Of a DNA stretch of 64,000 bases, positions 61,008 to 64,000 are shown piece by piece. Below the pieces are notes generated by a model that saw only the letters and a program-made list of their open reading frames with translations, made no database searches and had not been told where the DNA came from. Where the stretch lies: contig NZ_JASAOF010000030.1 of the NCBI RefSeq assembly GCF_029952525.1, forward strand, positions 1-64,000. Reading direction: 5' to 3'. Every line of letters starts with the position of its first letter. Position 1 is the first letter of the stretch. The translations under genes and the position numbers were made by a program. This DNA comes from Saccharopolyspora ipomoeae (GTDB lineage Bacteria > Actinomycetota > Actinomycetes > Mycobacteriales > Pseudonocardiaceae).

Positions 61008-62351
61008 ATGAGCCTGCGGTGCAGCAGCGTCGTCGAGTTCCCGGTCGAGGAGGTGTTCGCCTGGCACGCGCGCCCGGGTGCGATCACGCGGCTGACACCG
61101 CCCTGGCAACCGGTCCGCGTGCTCGGCGAGGCGACCTCGTTGCGCGACGGCCGCGCGGTGCTGGGCTTCCCGGGTGGACTGCGGTGGGTGGCCTCGCACC
61201 GACCCGACGGCTACCGGCCACCGCACCGCTTCGTCGACCAGCTCACCTCGCTCCCGCTGTCGGCGGTGCTGTCCTGGCGCCACACGCACGAGTTCACGAG
61301 CCTCGACGAGCGCAGCACGCGGGTGACCGACACCGTCGAGACCGCCGTGCCCGAGCGCGCGTTGCGAGCGATGTTCACCTACCGGCACGCCCAGCTCCGC
61401 GACGACCTCGCCGCCCACGCCCGCGCCCGGGCGTGGGCGGCGTCGCCGAGGACCGTGGCGGTCACCGGTTCCTCCGGACTGGTGGGGCGCGCCGTGACCG
61501 CGCTGCTGACCACGGGAGGCCACCAGGTGATCCGGCTGGTGCGGCGCCCGGCCCGATCCCGCGACGAGCGCCAGTGGCGGCCCGAGGACCCGGCGCCGGA
61601 CCTGCTCACCGGCGTGGACGCGGTGATCCACCTGGCCGGGTCCCCGATCGCAGGTCGCTTCACCGACGCGCACGAGGCGGCGATCCGCGACAGCCGGGTT
61701 CGCCCCACGCGCCGGTTGGCGGAGCTGGCGGCGACCGGTGGTCCGAGCGCGTTCGTCTCCGCCTCCGCGGTCGGCTACTACGGCACCGCCCGGGGCGACG
61801 AGATCCTGACCGAGTCCAGCCCGCGCGGTGACGGCTTCCTCGCCGAGGTGGCCGCCGACTGGGAAGCGGCCACGACACCGGCCGCCGAAGCCGGATTGCG
61901 CACGACGAACGTGCGCACCGGCATCGTGCAGAGCCCGCGCGGCGGCGTCCTCGCGCTGCAGCACCCGCTGTTCTCCGCGGGACTGGGCGGTCGGCTCGGT
62001 GACGGCCACCAGTGGACGCCGTGGATCGGCATCGACGACCTGTCCGACATCTACCTGCGCTGCGTCCTCGACCCCGGCCTGTCCGGTCCGGTCAACGCCG
62101 TGGCCCCCGTCCCGGTGCGCAACGCCGACCACGCCGCGACGCTGGCGCGGGTGCTCTCCCGCCCGGCCCTGCTGCCGGTGCCCGAGCTGGGCCCTCGCCT
62201 GCTGCTCGGGGAGCGGGGCGCCCGCGAACTCGCCTTCGCCGATCAACGAGTGCACCCCGAGCGGCTGCGGCGAGCCGGGCACCGGTTCCGCCACCCGCAC
62301 CTGGAAACCGCGCTGCGGCACGTCTTCGGCCGACCCGCACCCGGAGGGTGA
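61008..62351 (+). CDS. TIGR01777 family epimerase with N-terminal SRPBCC domain
   Basis: 447-residue fusion. Residues 1-140 form an SRPBCC/START-like ligand-binding domain (SSVVEFPVEEVFAWHARPGA, HRFVDQLTSLP). The rest is an NAD-dependent SDR-like epimerase with VAVTGSSGLVGRAV, AVIHLAGSPIAGRF and SASAVGYYG. This two-domain form is common in actinobacteria (YfcH/SulA-type proteins); function is unknown. The ATG lies downstream of the uxuB-like gene by 74 bp, with no functional link evident. Confidence 0.9.
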   Translation: MSLRCSSVVEFPVEEVFAWHARPGAITRLTPPWQPVRVLGEATSLRDGRAVLGFPGGLRWVASHRPDGYRPPHRFVDQLTSLPLSAVLSWRHTHEFTSLDERSTRVTDTVETAVPERALRAMFTYRHAQLRDDLAAHARARAWAASPRTVAVTGSSGLVGRAVTALLTTGGHQVIRLVRRPARSRDERQWRPEDPAPDLLTGVDAVIHLAGSPIAGRFTDAHEAAIRDSRVRPTRRLAELAATGGPSAFVSASAVGYYGTARGDEILTESSPRGDGFLAEVAADWEAATTPAAEAGLRTTNVRTGIVQSPRGGVLALQHPLFSAGLGGRLGDGHQWTPWIGIDDLSDIYLRCVLDPGLSGPVNAVAPVPVRNADHAATLARVLSRPALLPVPELGPRLLLGERGARELAFADQRVHPERLRRAGHRFRHPHLETALRHVFGRPAPGG

Positions 62352-62470
62352 ACCCGGTGACCGCACGCCTCCCGCTCGGGTCGGCTCCCGTGCCGCTGAT
62401 CCGGACTGCGACCTGCACCGGAGAGGGTGATGCTGGTCCGAACAGCACCTCGACGGAGGAGGCGTGGACG

Positions 62471-62956
62471 ATGTCCAGTCCTACGGGGGAACAAGGCAGC
62501 ACCAGCGGTGCTGAACGGGCGGAACAACGGCGGGCTCCCGAACAGGGCCGCGAGTGGGCGGTCTCGCACGCACGATCGAGTTCCAGGGACGCGAACTGGT
62601 TGGCCTTCGGCGGCTGGATGCTCATCCTGGTCGGCGCGTTCAACCTCATCGCCGGCCTGGCGGCGCTGTTCCGGCCCGACTACTACGTCGTCGGGGCGGG
62701 GGAGCTGCTGATCTTCGACTTCGGCGTCTGGGGCTGGGTGTGGCTGGCCGTCGGCTTGGTGCAGGTCCTGGCCGGTGCCGGCTGCCTGAGCGGGCAGGCG
62801 TGGGCGCGGATCGCCGGAATCGGCCTGGCGGGGCTGGCCGCGATCGCGCACGTGGCGTTCCTCGCCGCGTTCCCGGTCTGGGAGCTCATGCTGATCGCGC
62901 TGTCCGTGCTGGTGATCTACGCGCTCGTCGTCCCGGACAAGGACGCCACGGCCTGA
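62471..62956 (+). CDS. DUF7144-type four-helix membrane protein
   Basis: 161 residues: a hydrophilic N-terminal about 40 residues, then four helices. The blocks WLAFGGWMLILVGAFNLIAGLAALF, DYYVVGAGELLIFDFGVWGW and the last helix LIALSVLVIYALV match the pattern of the actinobacterial DUF7144 membrane proteins. Function unknown. It stands alone. Confidence 0.75.
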   Translation: MSSPTGEQGSTSGAERAEQRRAPEQGREWAVSHARSSSRDANWLAFGGWMLILVGAFNLIAGLAALFRPDYYVVGAGELLIFDFGVWGWVWLAVGLVQVLAGAGCLSGQAWARIAGIGLAGLAAIAHVAFLAAFPVWELMLIALSVLVIYALVVPDKDATA

Positions 62957-63050
62957 ACGAGGACCTGCCTCACCGGGGGCAAGACCGGAAACCCGGGTGG
63001 CTCGAACCGGATTCGTTTTTGCGGGTCTCGGCGGGCGGCTCTAGCCTGCG

Positions 63051-63647
63051 GTGGTGGTCGTGCAGCGGTTGCAAGCCGTCGCGTTGGTCCTCGGGCCGGT
63101 GGTGTTCGCCGCGTCGCCTCTGTTCTGGGTCGACGGCCACTACGGCGTGACCGGTGGTGTGCTGATCGCCTTGTCCATGATCCCTTGGGTTTTCGGGTTG
63201 ATCGGTGAGTACGACCGGTTGCGGCAACGGGTTCCGGTGATCGCGGCGTTGTGGCTGGTTCTGCTGCTGGTGGGGATGTTGGGCAGCATCTCCTTCGGGC
63301 TGCAGGGATTCTTCGAAGCGGCCCTCGGAGTGCCGGGCCGGATCGGGGTGGCGAGCTTCGCGGACCTGCCGCCGGAGAGCGTGCTCGTGCTGTGGCTGCC
63401 GGGGCCGGCGTTCCCCGCGGCGATGCTGGTCTTCGGCGTGCTCCTGGTGTGGACGCGGTCGGCGCCGTGGTGGGACGCGGCGTTGATCTGCCTGGCCGCC
63501 GTGGCCTTCCCGCTCGGCCGCGTTCTGCGCCTGGAGTGGGTCGCCTACGTGGTGGACCTGCTCGTGATCGTCGCCTTCGCCCACCTCGCCTGGCGTGCGT
63601 GGCGTCGCGCCGGTCGGGACGCCGCGGCTTCTCCGGGCGCCACGTGA
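63051..63647 (+). CDS. Hypothetical multi-pass membrane protein
   Basis: 198 residues with about six hydrophobic segments (for example VPVIAALWLVLLLVGMLGSI and FPAAMLVFGVLLVW) and a basic C-terminus (WRAWRRAGR). No family recognised. The GTG start is tentative; several GTG codons follow each other. It ends 20 bp before the next gene. Confidence 0.6.
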   Translation: MVVVQRLQAVALVLGPVVFAASPLFWVDGHYGVTGGVLIALSMIPWVFGLIGEYDRLRQRVPVIAALWLVLLLVGMLGSISFGLQGFFEAALGVPGRIGVASFADLPPESVLVLWLPGPAFPAAMLVFGVLLVWTRSAPWWDAALICLAAVAFPLGRVLRLEWVAYVVDLLVIVAFAHLAWRAWRRAGRDAAASPGAT

Positions 63648-63667
63648 CGACACCAGTGAGGTGAGTG

Positions 63668-64000
63668 ATGGATCTCCAGTTCCTGCGGCCGCTCTTCGAC
63701 GGCGATGGCGACGTCGCTTCGGTCCACCTCGACACCAGCCGCGGAACCGCGGACTCGGACAAGCAGATCGAGCTCCGGTGGCGCGCCGCCCGCAGCGCGC
63801 TCGCCGAGCAGGGCGCCGACGCGGACGCGCTCGCGGCGCTGGACGGTGTGGTCGGGGGAGCGAGAGACGTGCCGGGTCCGCAGGGGGAAGCGCTGTTCGC
63901 CTCGGGCGGCCGGGTCCTGGCCGTGCACACCATGTCCGAGCCGCCGAGCGGCGACACCGCGGTGAACCTCCCGGTGGCCGACCCGCTGCCGCTCGCGCTC
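63668..64000 (+). CDS. baeRF/Rv2629-like protein, N-terminal part (truncated by window)
   Basis: 111 residues visible. The start MDLQFLRPLFDGDGDVASVHLDTSR and the helix KQIELRWRAARSALAEQGADADAL (outlines) match the N-terminus of the actinobacterial Rv2629/baeRF family, related to eRF1/Vms1 and proposed to act on stalled or hibernating ribosomes. The rest of the gene lies beyond the window. Confidence 0.75.
   Translation, partial: MDLQFLRPLFDGDGDVASVHLDTSRGTADSDKQIELRWRAARSALAEQGADADALAALDGVVGGARDVPGPQGEALFASGGRVLAVHTMSEPPSGDTAVNLPVADPLPLAL

Noticed and set aside
1-64000. CRISPR arrays, tRNA/rRNA genes, insertion sequences, prophage or integrative element borders
   Set aside because: No regularly spaced repeats, tRNA-like sequence or transposase/integrase motif was noticed on either strand; a tRNA or repeat scan would settle it.

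Overview
This is high-GC DNA with short intergenic gaps, many GTG/TTG starts and many ATGA/GTGA start-stop overlaps. That points to an actinomycete, and the mix of an NRPS/P450/CAR cluster with IclR, ROK and GntR regulators fits Pseudonocardiaceae (Saccharopolyspora-like). The family-level placement is an inference. No rRNA, tRNA, CRISPR array, prophage or insertion sequence was recognised. There are about 58 protein genes; those at both ends of the window are cut.

Layout. (1) 1-9414: right end of a biosynthetic cluster. It holds the last PCP-C domains of an NRPS, an old-yellow-enzyme oxidoreductase, an SDR, a cytochrome P450, an A-T-R carboxylic acid reductase-type enzyme, a SnoaL-like protein and a quinone oxidoreductase. 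(2) 9426-17119: a DUF1479 dioxygenase, a flavin amine oxidase divergent from a TetR gene with two palindromic operators, a ROK regulator, an SdsA1-type alkyl sulfatase and an FHA protein. (3) 17261-25535: an IclR gene divergent from an operon encoding an ICL/PEPM-family C-C lyase, a two-subunit aconitase-family hydratase, an MHS transporter, an FAD dehydrogenase and an acyl-CoA ligase. This reads as a pathway for a substituted succinate or malate.

(4) 25601-36189: a second IclR gene (with asparaginase) divergent from a tightly overlapping set. In order these encode an OCD/mu-crystallin protein with an internal deletion, a dihydroorotase/allantoinase-type amidohydrolase, an MmgE/PrpD protein, a class-1 dihydroorotate dehydrogenase, an MFS transporter, a phosphoribosyltransferase-like protein without a PRPP loop, an M20 carbamoyl-amino-acid hydrolase and a PyrK-type FAD/2Fe-2S subunit. 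Together they spell out orotate -> dihydroorotate -> carbamoyl-aspartate -> aspartate, the reverse of pyrimidine synthesis. Two IclR-type palindromes flank the unit. This is the best candidate for an undescribed system in the window.

(5) 36232-40623: an alpha/beta hydrolase, a sugar porter, YggT, an Fpg/Nei glycosylase and small proteins. (6) 40724-46044: a tripartite tricarboxylate transporter (TctABC) with a FadR-type GntR regulator, divergent from a tricarballylate dehydrogenase (TcuA-like). (7) 46216-47438: an SPFH/band-7 protein and a ribbon-helix-helix protein behind an 18-bp perfect palindrome. (8) 47466-60933: a TSUP permease, IlvD, and a hexuronate region with a TRAP transporter, GH31 glycosidase, mannonate dehydratase, LacI regulator, glucuronate isomerase and fructuronate-reductase-like enzyme. 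(9) 61008-64000: a TIGR01777 epimerase, two membrane proteins and the start of an Rv2629/baeRF-like protein.

The catabolic blocks share a design: a dedicated transporter, a local one-component regulator and recognisable operators. Several converge on C4 and central metabolites (aspartate, aconitate, pyruvate, KDG).
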